This document shows, one piece after another, positions 35,361-44,680 of a DNA stretch of 53,405 bases. The stretch's first letter is position 1, and every line of letters starts with the position of its first letter. Source of the stretch: CAWUKT01 sp963923035. GTDB lineage: Bacteria; Bacteroidota; Bacteroidia; J057; JADKCL01. Under the pieces are notes generated by a model, which searched no databases, had not been told where the DNA came from, and saw only the letters and a program-made list of their open reading frames with translations. The stretch covers positions 1 through 53,405 of the forward strand of contig CAWUKT010000047.1 in the NCBI GenBank assembly GCA_963923035.1, in the 5' to 3' direction. A program made the position numbers and the translations under genes.

Positions 35361-37166
35361 ATGAGCACCCCTATACTCCTTCCACCATCCAGTAAATCCA
35401 TTGCGGTTCTCCCTTTTGTCAATATGAGTGCTGACCCTGAGAACGAATACTTCAGCGATGGCATCACAGAAGAAATCATCAATGCCCTGACCACCGTGAA
35501 GGGCTTAAAAGTCATTGCCCGCACCTCCTCTTTTGCCTTCAAGAACAAAAATATAGATGTACGAACCATTGGGGATCAGTTGGGGGTCAGTACTGTTTTG
35601 GAAGGGAGCGTCCGGAAAGCCAACAACAGGGTTCGAATTACGGCACAGCTGGTCAGTACCCATGACGGCACTCACTTCTGGTCAAAGAATTTCGATCGGG
35701 ATTTGGAAGACATCTTTGCCCTCCAGGATGAAATCAGTCTACACATTGCCGACCAGATCCGCGAAAATTTTGGTCACCTCGAAATTCAGGAACACCTCAT
35801 TGAGAAGCCCACGCAAAATATTGAAGCCTACGAACTGTATCTGAAGGGTCGCTATCAGCATCTCATGTGGGATGGCCAAGGAATCAGAAATGCCGTCGAA
35901 CTCTACGAACAATGTGTAGCAATTGACCCCTCATTTTCTTTGCCTTTCTTCGGATTGGGGTATAGCTATGCCATGTACGGGTCATGGGGGAACAACAAAG
36001 CAATGTTAGAGTTGTCCGAAAAGAATCTCAGCCAAGGTTTTAACCTGGACCAACAATCCTATGCCGGGTATTTTGGTCAGGCGACCTTGTACTTTTGGGG
36101 CCATTGGGATTTCATCAAGGGGCATCAATCTTTTCAGCAAGCCATCGAACTCAATCCCTCCTACACGGAAGCCGAGGAAGGTTTATGCGAATTGTATACA
36201 GCGGTGGGGTATTTTGAAAAGGCCCTCCGGCACGCTGACAATATTTTGAAAATCAACCCTTTGTCCCCCAATCATTATTTTACCAAGGCCAATATCCACT
36301 ATCAAAATGAAGACTATACCAAGGCGCTGGAATGTATAGATGCCTCCTTGAGTATCAATCCAAGTTTTACCCACTCCATCGGGTTGAAACAATTTTGCTT
36401 GATTCTCACCAAAGAGTACGAACAGCTAAATGACTTCTTAAATCAAAACCCTTTGGCCGAGCGCCCCGAAGAATGCAGGGTACTGTACCAGCTGGTCAAT
36501 CCGGAAGAAAAAATCGACATTGACATCAGCCGGGCTGGCTTGATGATCAAAGAAGACATTGGGGCGGCGCTTTTTCCCTGGCAACTTTTTTTGTTGGTCC
36601 ACATGGGCAAACACGAGATGGCATTGGACTTTTTGGAAAAAAACATCGGGATGCGGACCGGTCAAATCATCAACTTTATGAATATTCCGCTGCTGAAGCC
36701 CTTGCACCCGTACCAGAGGTTCCATGATTTGGTGCAAGCCGTTTTCTGTACCGAATTGTTGCCCCCTGATCCTGAAAAACCAAACCAAATCGTCCCTCCC
36801 AAAGCCTTGATGTCGGTGACAGAAATCGACATGGTTTTAGACGTTTTTGAAAAAGGGATGCAGGAAGAAAAGTGGTTCCTGAACCCATCTTTATCGTTAC
36901 GCGAGCTGGCTGAAAACTTGAATATTAGCAGCAACAAGCTGTCCTGGCTACTGAATGAACGAATTGGCCAGAACTTCAATGAATACATCAATACGCTTCG
37001 TTTGGAGCACTTCAAAGAGAATGCCCTGAATCCAGCCAATAGCCATCTGACCATTATGGGGCTGGCTTACGATAGCGGCTTTAATTCCAAATCTGTATTC
37101 AATGCCTTCTTTAAAAAAATCGAAGGGGTGACACCGAAAACCTGGTTGAAGTCGAATCAAATTTAA
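35361..37166 (+). CDS. FlgO/TolB-N-TPR-AraC regulator A
   Basis: 601 residues, cytoplasmic (no signal, no membrane segment). Residues about 12-135 match the TolB-N/FlgO-like domain seen in front of TPR parts of adenylate cyclases (KSIAVLPFVNMSADPENEYF, ITEEIINALTTVKGLKVIAR, STVLEGSVRKANNRVRITAQ, EDIFALQDEISLHIADQI). TPR repeats follow (about 150-430; for example NHYFTKANIHYQNEDYTKAL). The C-terminal 100 residues are an AraC DNA-binding domain: NISSNKLSWLLNERIGQNF and TIMGLAYDSGFNSKSVFNAF. It is a one-piece intracellular regulator, with ligand or protein sensing by the TPRs (inference). Its paralogue at 41136 has exactly the same length. The next gene (37328) is likely a target because its promoter region shares a conserved block with that of the paralogue's neighbour. 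Confidence 0.85.
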   Translation: MSTPILLPPSSKSIAVLPFVNMSADPENEYFSDGITEEIINALTTVKGLKVIARTSSFAFKNKNIDVRTIGDQLGVSTVLEGSVRKANNRVRITAQLVSTHDGTHFWSKNFDRDLEDIFALQDEISLHIADQIRENFGHLEIQEHLIEKPTQNIEAYELYLKGRYQHLMWDGQGIRNAVELYEQCVAIDPSFSLPFFGLGYSYAMYGSWGNNKAMLELSEKNLSQGFNLDQQSYAGYFGQATLYFWGHWDFIKGHQSFQQAIELNPSYTEAEEGLCELYTAVGYFEKALRHADNILKINPLSPNHYFTKANIHYQNEDYTKALECIDASLSINPSFTHSIGLKQFCLILTKEYEQLNDFLNQNPLAERPEECRVLYQLVNPEEKIDIDISRAGLMIKEDIGAALFPWQLFLLVHMGKHEMALDFLEKNIGMRTGQIINFMNIPLLKPLHPYQRFHDLVQAVFCTELLPPDPEKPNQIVPPKALMSVTEIDMVLDVFEKGMQEEKWFLNPSLSLRELAENLNISSNKLSWLLNERIGQNFNEYINTLRLEHFKENALNPANSHLTIMGLAYDSGFNSKSVFNAFFKKIEGVTPKTWLKSNQI

Positions 37167-37200
37167 GCCCGTTCAAAAAGTCCTGAATCTCACGATGAGG

Positions 37201-37260
37201 TCCGAAATTTCATTTCAGGACAATTCATCATCCTTTCTCCTCCACCTTTGCATTGTCAAA
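37201..37260 (+). promoter_or_regulatory. Conserved upstream element, copy 1
   Basis: 60 bases that align without gaps to 43043-43102 at 41 positions (own count). Shared pieces: TTTCAGRACRATTC and TCCTTT, then CTTTGCRTTGTC; CACCTTTG at 37243-37250 differs from the Bacteroidota -7 box TAnnTTTG only at the first base. It is 68 bases ahead of the lipoprotein gene at 37328. Candidate promoter with operator for regulator A. Confidence 0.55.
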
Positions 37261-37327
37261 CTAAAAGTCCACTGACTGTTCTTTCAGAACCGTTGGTGCT
37301 TAAATACAAACCGAAAATAGAGAAGAA

Positions 37328-38125
37328 ATGAGCCAAGCAAGAAATTCAATTACACTACCTATTCTGGGGTTATTGATGATTTCATTCATGTCGTCCTGCT
37401 CTCTAACCCTACCCCGATTTTCCAAGACCACCACGGGAGTAACCATTACCAATACTTCCTCTCAAATTGAATCCTTGAAAAAAGAGGATTATACCGTTCT
37501 CAGAACTACAACGGGCAAGGCATCGACGACAAGGTGCTATATCCTATTCATTCCAATCGGAAAGCACAAAACGAATAACGAGTTGTTCGACAATGCCTAT
37601 TATTCAGCCGTTGAAAATTTGCCCAATGCGGATGCGCTGCTGTTGCCCCACCAAAAGACCAAAAAACTGACGGTTCCATTGCTGCTCTTCAACTATAACC
37701 GCAGAACAACCACCGTCACCGGCGTAGGCATCTCCATCAAAGATAAAGTCATCGAAAATGCGGACTTGAACGTGCCCTATAAGGAATTGAGGAACTATAC
37801 GTTGAAGCCAGGGGTGAATCGAAAAAAGATCAAGGAGCATAAAATTACCAGTGCGCGAGAATTTGAACGGTACTTTGAACGATCTGCTGGACAAAGCAAT
37901 GAAATGGCGGAAGGAATCGATTTTTCCAATCAATATGCGATCGTACTGATCGGAAAAGCAACCAAGAAGCCTACCCAATATTCAATCAATCACCTACAAC
38001 TGAAAGGTGCCCAAATTGAAGTGTCCTACGATGTGGAGGAGGGTGAAAAGCAGGCAGAAGCCCAACTGCCCTATGCCATCTTGGTCGTCAACAAAGAATA
38101 TCAAGGCGAAATTGTCCTCGATTGA
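37328..38125 (+). CDS. Putative lipoprotein with repeats of TRL-like style
   Basis: 265 residues. Signal with lipobox SFMSSC (Cys24). The rest is a beta-rich two-part protein: IESLKKEDYTVLRTTTGKA ... CYILFIPIGKHKTNNELFDN ... NLPNADALLLPHQKTKKLTV. The 'G-K-A-x-T-x-R-C-Y-I-L-F-I-P-I-G' segment resembles TRL-type lipoproteins. The second part (KPTQYSINHLQLKGAQIEVS) is a further strand set. Possible envelope protein; function unknown. It is preceded by the conserved element and followed by a bidirectional terminator. Confidence 0.65.
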   Translation: MSQARNSITLPILGLLMISFMSSCSLTLPRFSKTTTGVTITNTSSQIESLKKEDYTVLRTTTGKASTTRCYILFIPIGKHKTNNELFDNAYYSAVENLPNADALLLPHQKTKKLTVPLLLFNYNRRTTTVTGVGISIKDKVIENADLNVPYKELRNYTLKPGVNRKKIKEHKITSAREFERYFERSAGQSNEMAEGIDFSNQYAIVLIGKATKKPTQYSINHLQLKGAQIEVSYDVEEGEKQAEAQLPYAILVVNKEYQGEIVLD

Positions 38126-38187
38126 ACATCAACGAAAGGTGAAAGCCAAGCGCGGTCCCTATCAATCAAACTGTCAGGCGCACACAA

Positions 38188-38220
38188 AAAACTCCCCACT
38201 TCACTCAAGCGGGGAGTTTT
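38188..38220. terminator. Bidirectional terminator between convergent genes
   Basis: AAAACTCCCC (38188-38197) pairs with GGGGAGTTTT (38211-38220), 13-base loop, with A/T flanks on both sides. It ends the plus-strand lipoprotein gene and the minus-strand lipoprotein gene. Confidence 0.8.
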
Positions 38221-38263
38221 CCATTGATGGATTTGACGTTGGGTACCAGATGGTAGGCGATAC

Positions 38264-39409
38264 TTATTGACCGGTATAGTTATAGCCACTCGGTCCGCCG
38301 GAAAATTTGAAGACGTAGGAATGGTTGAAAATTCGAAGGTTTTCCCAGAAAGCACCCAAGGAAATCGTAAAGGTGCCGTGCGGATACATGTAACGCACCG
38401 TGTAATTCGTATGCAAATTCGAAAGGTTATAGGGTGATGTGGGCCGGTTGTAGGTATTGGGGAGTGGGTTAAAGGTATTGGTGTGCTTTTGGGGGGCGGT
38501 AATGCCTTTGTATTTTACCCAGTAGTCGTAGGCCCAGGCGGCCGAGATTCCCCAAATCGGGGTATAATCGTTTCTCGTGGCCCAATTGCCCCATTTTTTC
38601 TGCTCCGCACGCGCGATCCAGTAATACGTCTGGGCCAGGAGTTGCGTAGTGTAGCTCGAATGGAAATAGGCCTGGGCATAATAGCGGTAGTTGCTGTTTT
38701 GTCCGGGATCGTAAATCCACCATTTGTTGCCTGACTGAACTTCGTGACCGGGACGGCGCGCATTCTTTTGAAAATCGTATTCGCCGTTGAGGTTCACTTT
38801 ATGGGCAGCATGTTGCCCCAGCAATTGACCGGTTGAAAGGGAATATTCCTTTACCAGCGTTCCTTCCAGCGTAATCTTTGTGTCACCAACAATCACAACC
38901 CCCTCTTCGTTCACGGCATTTTCCAGGTGGGGGTTGTCAATCGCGAGTTCGAAGGAGCGGGAGTTGTCTGCGTGAATGATTTCCTTCAGAATCCCTTTTT
39001 CCAAATACTCCGAATACATTGTGGTCGGCTTGTAGTTGTAGCCCATCGCTTCCAGTTCTGCAACTTCAAGGTCAGGGTCAAGGCCTTTGAAAAAGGCTTC
39101 CTGGTGCGCATTTTCAGCTTCATTGACCATGAACAAGATGGATCCCTGAGACCTGAAGCCGAGCTGATCTTCAAACTCGATGCGCTCCATTGGCGTCATG
39201 AGGGACAAATCTTCGAGGGTCTTGTTGAGGTGCTGTTCATTCTCAAAGACAAGCGCTCCGTCCTCAACTTCGATCGCATTCGAGAATGAGAGCGCTTCGA
39301 TCACTGCGACGGGGTCTTCGGTAGCAGGAACCAAGGTTTCCTTCTTGCAACTGGTAATGGCTAGCCCCATTCCCGCAAGGATCAGGCTGCGGTACAATAT
39401 TTTTTTCAT
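38264..39409 (-). CDS. Putative lipoprotein of unknown function
   Basis: 381 residues. Lipobox LAITSC (Cys21). A helical acidic region (30-190) follows. The C-terminal half is aromatic-rich (KWWIYDPGQNSNYRYYAQAY, QTYYWIARAEQKKWGNW, YPHGTFTISLGAFWENLRIF), suggesting a beta domain with many Tyr/Trp, perhaps a carbohydrate or peptide surface. It resembles DUF4848-type lipoproteins from memory, but this is not secure. Its 3' end faces the terminator at 38.2 kb. Confidence 0.6.
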   Translation of the reverse strand: MKKILYRSLILAGMGLAITSCKKETLVPATEDPVAVIEALSFSNAIEVEDGALVFENEQHLNKTLEDLSLMTPMERIEFEDQLGFRSQGSILFMVNEAENAHQEAFFKGLDPDLEVAELEAMGYNYKPTTMYSEYLEKGILKEIIHADNSRSFELAIDNPHLENAVNEEGVVIVGDTKITLEGTLVKEYSLSTGQLLGQHAAHKVNLNGEYDFQKNARRPGHEVQSGNKWWIYDPGQNSNYRYYAQAYFHSSYTTQLLAQTYYWIARAEQKKWGNWATRNDYTPIWGISAAWAYDYWVKYKGITAPQKHTNTFNPLPNTYNRPTSPYNLSNLHTNYTVRYMYPHGTFTISLGAFWENLRIFNHSYVFKFSGGPSGYNYTGQ

Positions 39410-40026
39410 TTTGATAATGTTCTGGATGTTGCCCTACTTCTATTTCAGGAGTGTTCAGGTCATTTTTTTCTCCTTTTTGGACGGATGCTCAAGGCAGGTA
39501 TTCATTCCCCCTTCGCAATGTCCTTTTCACCGCTTGCTCATGTTCCCGTACCGGGAATCAGGTCTGCGCATGGCCATGCTCATTTGAAAAGCGATGTCCA
39601 AAGCTAAACAGGGGGCAGTAGCGCTCTTTGTACAGGGTTTTCAATCTTTCCCCTGGCAATTCGTCTCCCAAAGCCACCTCCCAATCGCAGAACCTTTGAT
39701 CCTGGTCCATTGAGGGTGGTTTTTCCGGAGTCTTTTTTCCAAATTCTTCCGGGATACGGTGGTACATCTTTTTTGAAATGGAGCCATGCGGCCGTCGCTG
39801 TTCGGGTGAGGAAGGTTCTAAGGGAATGCAACCCGAAAATCACCATTGGGGGACTTTGGGAACATCAATAACAGGTAGTCGATGGGTAATTAGGAAGTCG
39901 GTGACGCGTTTGGGGATGAACCCTTGGAACAAAAATCGAGTTCAAATTTCCAACCTTCAGAAGTCCAAGGGTACCTACACAGAGATGTGATAAAGAAAGC
40001 CCTATCTTGTATATAAATCGAATGCT
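39410..40026. other. Intergenic region, possible decayed IS30-type fragment
   Basis: About 620 bases. On the minus strand around 39600-39730 a frame reads FGKKTPEKPPSMDQDQRFCD followed by WEVALGDELPGERLK. It echoes the 'E-x-R-x-x-x-G-D-W-E-x-D' region of IS30 transposases, but the match is short, the key acidic residues are incomplete and the flanks do not continue it. No other gene recognised. Confidence 0.3.
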
Positions 40027-40668
40027 ATGAGATGGATCCTTCTTTTATTGTTGATGGCGGTGCTGCCCAAGCCGGGAATGGCTCAACTTGAATGTGATCG
40101 GTATTACATTTTTGACTTGAGGGACAGTGTCATCAACAACTCTCCGGTTGTGGTATTCAAAATGTATACCGACACCAACACAGCCAATGCCGGCACGTAT
40201 ACCTCGCTCTGTTTTATCGATCAGAATACAGATACCTTGAATCAAAGGCCGTTTTTTGCGTACAGCACTCCGGTCGCGAACTCTCCCTTTGATACGATGG
40301 AATACGTCTTGTACTACGACAACGGATTTACCAGCTTTCCCGCCAACTTCAATGGAATTTTGTTGATGGAAGTCCCCTATTGCGAGATCCCCTATCAGCG
40401 CACGGTCCTTTCCGCTCCAGAGTTACCTGTCCAGGACATTGCGATTCGCCTCTCCCCCAATCCGTTTACCGACGAGATCCAGATCACCAATGAATCCCAG
40501 ACGAAATTGACGGAAATCAGGATCTATGACCTGACGGGCTCTTTGGTCTTGACCGAAGCGTCTCATTTTCATCACATCCCTACGCATTCATTGGAAAAGG
40601 GGATTTACTTTGTGCGGCTTCTTTCGGATGGAGAAGAGATTGGGACCCGGAAAATGATTAAGTATTGA
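40027..40668 (+). CDS. Small secreted T9SS protein
   Basis: 213 residues. Signal peptide (MRWILLLLLMAVLPKPGMAQ). A short cysteine-bearing beta domain (30-130; LECDRYYIFDLRDS, PYCEIPYQRTVL) is followed by a T9SS type A domain: AIRLSPNPFTDEIQITNES ... LTEIRIYDLTGSLVLTE ... LEKGIYFVRLL with a basic tail (GTRKMIKY). The ligand is unknown. It is the fourth T9SS cargo in the window. Confidence 0.8.
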   Translation: MRWILLLLLMAVLPKPGMAQLECDRYYIFDLRDSVINNSPVVVFKMYTDTNTANAGTYTSLCFIDQNTDTLNQRPFFAYSTPVANSPFDTMEYVLYYDNGFTSFPANFNGILLMEVPYCEIPYQRTVLSAPELPVQDIAIRLSPNPFTDEIQITNESQTKLTEIRIYDLTGSLVLTEASHFHHIPTHSLEKGIYFVRLLSDGEEIGTRKMIKY

Positions 40669-41135
40669 GGCTGGTGAATAATGGGCATCAGGTGAATGGG
40701 CTGATTTCGAGAACGGATTGGGAAACGGGTCTATAATCTCCTGCCCGTCGGCTGTACAACAGCAGATCGAAAGCGCTTTTTGAAGGCAATACCCATTGAA
40801 AATTCAACTCCGGCCGGAAAGATGGGCGAGGATATGGGGTTGTGCAACAGTCTTCTTTTGTTAGTGGATGTTCTTGAGTTGGCATGGGACAATGGCATCT
40901 ATTTGTTTTCCTTTCACTGAAAGCACATCAATCCAAGGAGTTATCATTTCAATTCGATGATCTGCAGGTAAGATTTGTTTAAAGCCAAATTTGTGTCCAT
41001 CGAAGGAGGTATGCGCATAACCTCGTGCAGATTCTAGTTTAGCCAATGCCGTATTTCGCATTTTGACTACTGGGGGTATATTGCATTTAAAACATTGTTG
41101 TAGCCCATTTGGGACCCGGGTATCAGTAGACTTAA
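40669..41135. other. Intergenic region, no confident gene
   Basis: About 470 bases. On the minus strand two short frames (ending near 40861 and 40688; KGKQIDAIVPCQLKNIH and SAFDLLLYSRRAGDYRPVSQ) read somewhat like protein and could be a frame-shifted remnant of one gene, but no family is recognised. The regulator promoter should lie in the last 150 bases, which turn AT-rich. Confidence 0.4.
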
Positions 41136-42941
41136 ATGAACAAAAGCGCTCATATATCTGATAAAACCATAGCGGTTCTACCGTTCGTGAATATGAGCGC
41201 AAGCGAGGAGAACGAGTACTTGAGCGATGGAATGACCGAGGAAATCATCAATGCTTTGGTCAAAATCAAAGAACTAAAGGTTACTTCCCGAACTTCTTCC
41301 TTCTTCTTCAAAAAGAAAAACATTCCCATTTCACAGATCGGTCGAGAGTTAAATGTCTCTACCATTTTAGAAGGAAGTATTCGGTTTTCTGAAAATAAAA
41401 TTCGGATAACCGCCCAGCTCATAGACGTGGCAGATGATTTTCACTTTTGGTCAGAAACCTTCAACCGGTCGATGGAGGATATCTTTGCGGTTCAAGATGA
41501 AATTAGTTTGTTGATTGCCGATAAGTTGCGGGAACATCTTGGCCATTTTGAATTAGGAAATAGCTTGGTCGATGTTCCTGATATTCCAGTTGAGACTTAT
41601 CACCTCTTTCTAAAGGGAAGATACTTTTTAAAGAAACTGACAAAGGAAAGTACCGAAAAAGCCATTGCCATTTTTGAAGAAGTCATTGCCGCCCAACCGA
41701 ATTTTGCTTTGGCCTATTTAGATATCAATCAAGGCTACTCCTACCTTGGAACCATGGGACTTTTACCAGCCCAAGAAGCGTTTACCAAAGCAAAACCTTT
41801 CCTTGATAAAGCATTGGAGCTAGACGATAATCTATCTGAATCTCAACGCAATCTTTCCTGGATTTGTAGTTGGCAAAACTGGGATTTCGAGGGTGCTTAT
41901 CGTCATATTGTCAAGGCAATAGAACTGCGGCCAACCGAAATTAATTATTTAACCATGGCGAATCTACTTTCTGTAGAAGGTAAATTCGATGCAGCCTCCA
42001 ACTACATTGATAAGGCTCTTCAACTCGATCCTTTTTCAGCAATACTTGTTCACTTCAAAGGGTTCAATCTTTATCTACAGGAACAATACGAAAAAGCCAT
42101 TCCATACTTTGAACGAAGCCTCTCCATACAACCCGATATGCCTTTCCCAATTCTGTACTTTGGAGAGATTTTGTTGCTCCAGGGAACCCCTTCTGAAGCA
42201 TTGGCCTACTTCAAAAATCTTCCGGACAAAAAAGGAGGTGGGTTAACAAAATTAGGTGGAACGGCTCTGGCGTATGCAGCCTTAGGTGATGTCCCAAAAA
42301 CCGAGGAATACATCATCAAACTGGAAGCCATGTTAGAAACAGACTTGATCGGAAGCGCCATGTACTTTTTAATCCTTGTAAAAACGAGGATGGGAAAATA
42401 TGAAGATGCTTTGCAAATATTGAAGCAAGCCATTGATTATAAGTTACCATTGGTGTTACTGGTGTACACAGAGCCACTTGTCAAGCCCCTGCGTGCGCGT
42501 CCTCATTTTAAGGAATTAATGAATCCGATTTTTGGGAAAGCAACTACTTGGAATCTATCCAAGAAGAAATATAAAAAACCATTGCTTGATGGAAGGTTGG
42601 TTGATCGATATAAGCAGCAACTCAAAGCCTTGATGTCGGAAAAAGAGCCTTACCTCAATCCCAAACTGACCCTTCGTGCGTTGGCTGAAATGATGGAAAT
42701 TCCTCCCAACCATTTATCACAGTTGCTCAATGAAGGTTTTGATCAAAACTTTTCCGAATACATCAATTCCTACCGTTTGGAAACGTTCAAATCAAAAGTT
42801 GCTGACCCTTCTCTTCAACATTTGACTATTCTTGGATTGGCTTATGAAAGTGGTTTTAACTCCAAATCGGTATTCAATGTCTTTTTTAAAAAGATGATGG
42901 GAAAAACCCCCAGGGCTTACTGTAAAGAAATCTTGGGCTAG
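41136..42941 (+). CDS. FlgO/TolB-N-TPR-AraC regulator B
   Basis: 601 residues, no signal or membrane helix. Same plan as the regulator at 35361: KTIAVLPFVNMSASEENEYL, MTEEIINALVKIKELKVTSR, STILEGSIRFSENKIRITAQ and MEDIFAVQDEISLLIADKL; TPR repeats (about 145-430); then AraC HTH (MEIPPNHLSQLLNEGFDQNF; TILGLAYESGFNSKSVFNVF). The first 130 residues are extremely close to regulator A, showing a duplication. The next gene, an alpha/beta hydrolase, has an upstream block that matches the one ahead of regulator A's neighbour. This region is visibly more AT-rich than the 20-36 kb part. Confidence 0.85.
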   Translation: MNKSAHISDKTIAVLPFVNMSASEENEYLSDGMTEEIINALVKIKELKVTSRTSSFFFKKKNIPISQIGRELNVSTILEGSIRFSENKIRITAQLIDVADDFHFWSETFNRSMEDIFAVQDEISLLIADKLREHLGHFELGNSLVDVPDIPVETYHLFLKGRYFLKKLTKESTEKAIAIFEEVIAAQPNFALAYLDINQGYSYLGTMGLLPAQEAFTKAKPFLDKALELDDNLSESQRNLSWICSWQNWDFEGAYRHIVKAIELRPTEINYLTMANLLSVEGKFDAASNYIDKALQLDPFSAILVHFKGFNLYLQEQYEKAIPYFERSLSIQPDMPFPILYFGEILLLQGTPSEALAYFKNLPDKKGGGLTKLGGTALAYAALGDVPKTEEYIIKLEAMLETDLIGSAMYFLILVKTRMGKYEDALQILKQAIDYKLPLVLLVYTEPLVKPLRARPHFKELMNPIFGKATTWNLSKKKYKKPLLDGRLVDRYKQQLKALMSEKEPYLNPKLTLRALAEMMEIPPNHLSQLLNEGFDQNFSEYINSYRLETFKSKVADPSLQHLTILGLAYESGFNSKSVFNVFFKKMMGKTPRAYCKEILG

Positions 42942-43042
42942 CGATCGTCCATCCAGAGTAGAAAGGTGATTCCTGCACTTTTCCCGCGTCAAAGACTTCA
43001 CTATCTGATCCAATGCACCGCCCAATAGGCCTCACAAAAAAG

Positions 43043-43102
43043 TTCGGATTTACGTTTCAGAACGATTCCCCCTCCTTTTCACCTCATCTTTGCGTTGTCC
43101 AT
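43043..43102 (+). promoter_or_regulatory. Conserved upstream element, copy 2
   Basis: Aligns with 37201-37260 (41 of 60 positions). It has CATCTTTG at 43085-43092, one base off the TAnnTTTG -7 box. The distance to the hydrolase ATG is about 128 bases. Candidate promoter/operator for regulator B. Confidence 0.55.
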
Positions 43103-43229
43103 TCGATAAAGCAGCGAAAAAATCATTGGATGATGATCTTTCCCTTCTCTTCACGACAATGGGAAGCGCTTTGCAGCAATCGGACTCAAAAAAATTACAG
43201 TAAAAACCCATCTGGAAAATTGAATACAC

Positions 43230-44084
43230 ATGAGGACACTTTTTAAAACCCCGGAAGGCAAAAGCGAAATCCTGAAACTATACGACCAAAAGCTCAGCGA
43301 CCTCAATATTGACCACGAATACATTGGGGTAGAAACGAGTTTTGGAAAGACAAACATCATTGCAGCAGGAAAAGCCTCTGCCCCACCCATCCTACTCGTT
43401 CACGGATCCAATGGTTGCGCCCCCATTGCGCTCGAAACCTATCCCAATTTGCACAAGTCATTCAGGGTGTTTGCAGTAGATGTAATTGCTCAGCCGAACA
43501 AAAGTGCCGAAACCAGACCCAGCATGAAAGATGATTCCTATGGTAAATGGATGAATGAGCTAATTCAAAAGCTCAATCTAGATTCGGTTACGCTGGCGGG
43601 GTTTTCTTTTGGTGGATTGGTGATTTTAAAAACACTTGAATATGATGAAAGTAAAATTAAGGAGGTCTACTTGTCTGCACCGGCCTACATTGTGAATGGG
43701 AATCCCATTCGAGCATTGTTCAAAGTCTTTCTTCCCATGAAAAGGTTTATGAAATCGAAAAAAACGCAGCATCTGGAGCGATTCTTATCCAACCTTTTCA
43801 CCCAACGGGATGAGTTTGCTTTGGCATTTCTTGAAAAGGTAATTCCGGAGTTTGAAATGGATTTTTCCCCCTTGCCAATTATCAATTCTAACATGGCGAA
43901 AACCATCACCACTCCAATGACCATTTTCGCAGCCCAAAATGACATTCTTTTCCCCGGAAAAAAGATGCTTAAACGGGCGTCGAAAATATTTCCCTCTTTG
44001 AAAGCAAGCAAACTGTTTGAAAACTCTAAGCATGTCCAGAACCAAGCACAGAATAAAATCATTGAACAGGCGATTCTGAAATAA
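43230..44084 (+). CDS. Alpha/beta hydrolase
   Basis: 284 residues. LLVHGSNGCAP (oxyanion turn), LAGFSFGGLVIL (nucleophile Ser in G-F-S-F-G), TIFAAQNDILFPG (acid Asp) and FENSKHVQNQAQ (His) give a complete triad. It resembles carboxylesterases without a signal peptide. It lies 288 bases after regulator B and is the probable target of it. It and regulator B form the second regulator/target module of this window. Confidence 0.85.
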   Translation: MRTLFKTPEGKSEILKLYDQKLSDLNIDHEYIGVETSFGKTNIIAAGKASAPPILLVHGSNGCAPIALETYPNLHKSFRVFAVDVIAQPNKSAETRPSMKDDSYGKWMNELIQKLNLDSVTLAGFSFGGLVILKTLEYDESKIKEVYLSAPAYIVNGNPIRALFKVFLPMKRFMKSKKTQHLERFLSNLFTQRDEFALAFLEKVIPEFEMDFSPLPIINSNMAKTITTPMTIFAAQNDILFPGKKMLKRASKIFPSLKASKLFENSKHVQNQAQNKIIEQAILK

Positions 44085-44680
44085 AAAAGTGCTGTGACGA
44101 CACCTGTGCGCAAAGCTCTTCGGGGCCCTGCGCATAGCCAAATCGTTGTATCGTATTCCCCAAACAGCGGAGGTCCTGACCGCAATGGAAAGAGGCTACA
44201 TTGCGGCTACATTGAATGTGTCTGCTACTGAAATCGCCTTTCCCGGATTGGTTTCATGGTTGATTGTGTTTGAATCCCAATCGTGTATTCCGAAAATCGG
44301 ATTGTTCTCGCGGGGTCACCCGCACTTCCCCAGATCGAACCATCTCCATCCAATAGAAGCGGCGAAAAGCTCTCGCTTTTCGCCGTTCTTTTTGTTTTGG
44401 GTACCCTGAGCAGCCAAGTGTCGAACACCTTGGCTACTGCCTACCGGCAGGTATTTTCTTTGGAAGGTGATTTCGTGCGGTATATGAGTGGTGTGGCCTG
44501 AGCCAATTTTCCCAAGCTGCGCCACCTTGCAGGATGGGGTTTCGGTCCAATTCATTAAAGCCTTATAAGCTGTCTTGGGATAAGCTCATTCATTCCACCG
44601 GACAATTTGTTCACTTCACATGCTTTGTAAGAACACCGCCCATCCCTGCTCTTCATATTTGACTTGTAATTCAAGAGAAT
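44085..44680. other. Intergenic region with clustered hairpins
   Basis: About 600 bases. I see no protein-like frame. A T-arm-like piece (TTTGAATCCC near 44270) does not extend into a tRNA. The hairpins at 44361-44450 are listed separately. Confidence 0.5.
44361..44450 (+). ncRNA. Cluster of three hairpins, first with T-run: terminator or small structured RNA
   Basis: Hairpin 1: GGCGAAAAGC (44361-44370)/GCTTTTCGCC (44375-44384), loop TCTC, followed by GTTCTTTTTG. Hairpin 2: AGCCAAG (44412-44418)/CTTGGCT (44429-44435), extended by TGT/ACA. Hairpin 3: CTGCC (44437-44441)/GGCAG (44446-44450), loop TACC. Hairpin 1 looks like an intrinsic terminator for a transcript arriving from the left. All three packed within 90 bases are unusual and could be a structured RNA or an integration/recombination site. 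Confidence 0.4.

Noticed and set aside
44220..44340. tRNA-like T-arm piece TTTGAATCCC and a GATTG/CAATC stem
   Set aside because: No anticodon arm, D-arm or acceptor stem can be fitted around it; the loop length is also wrong.
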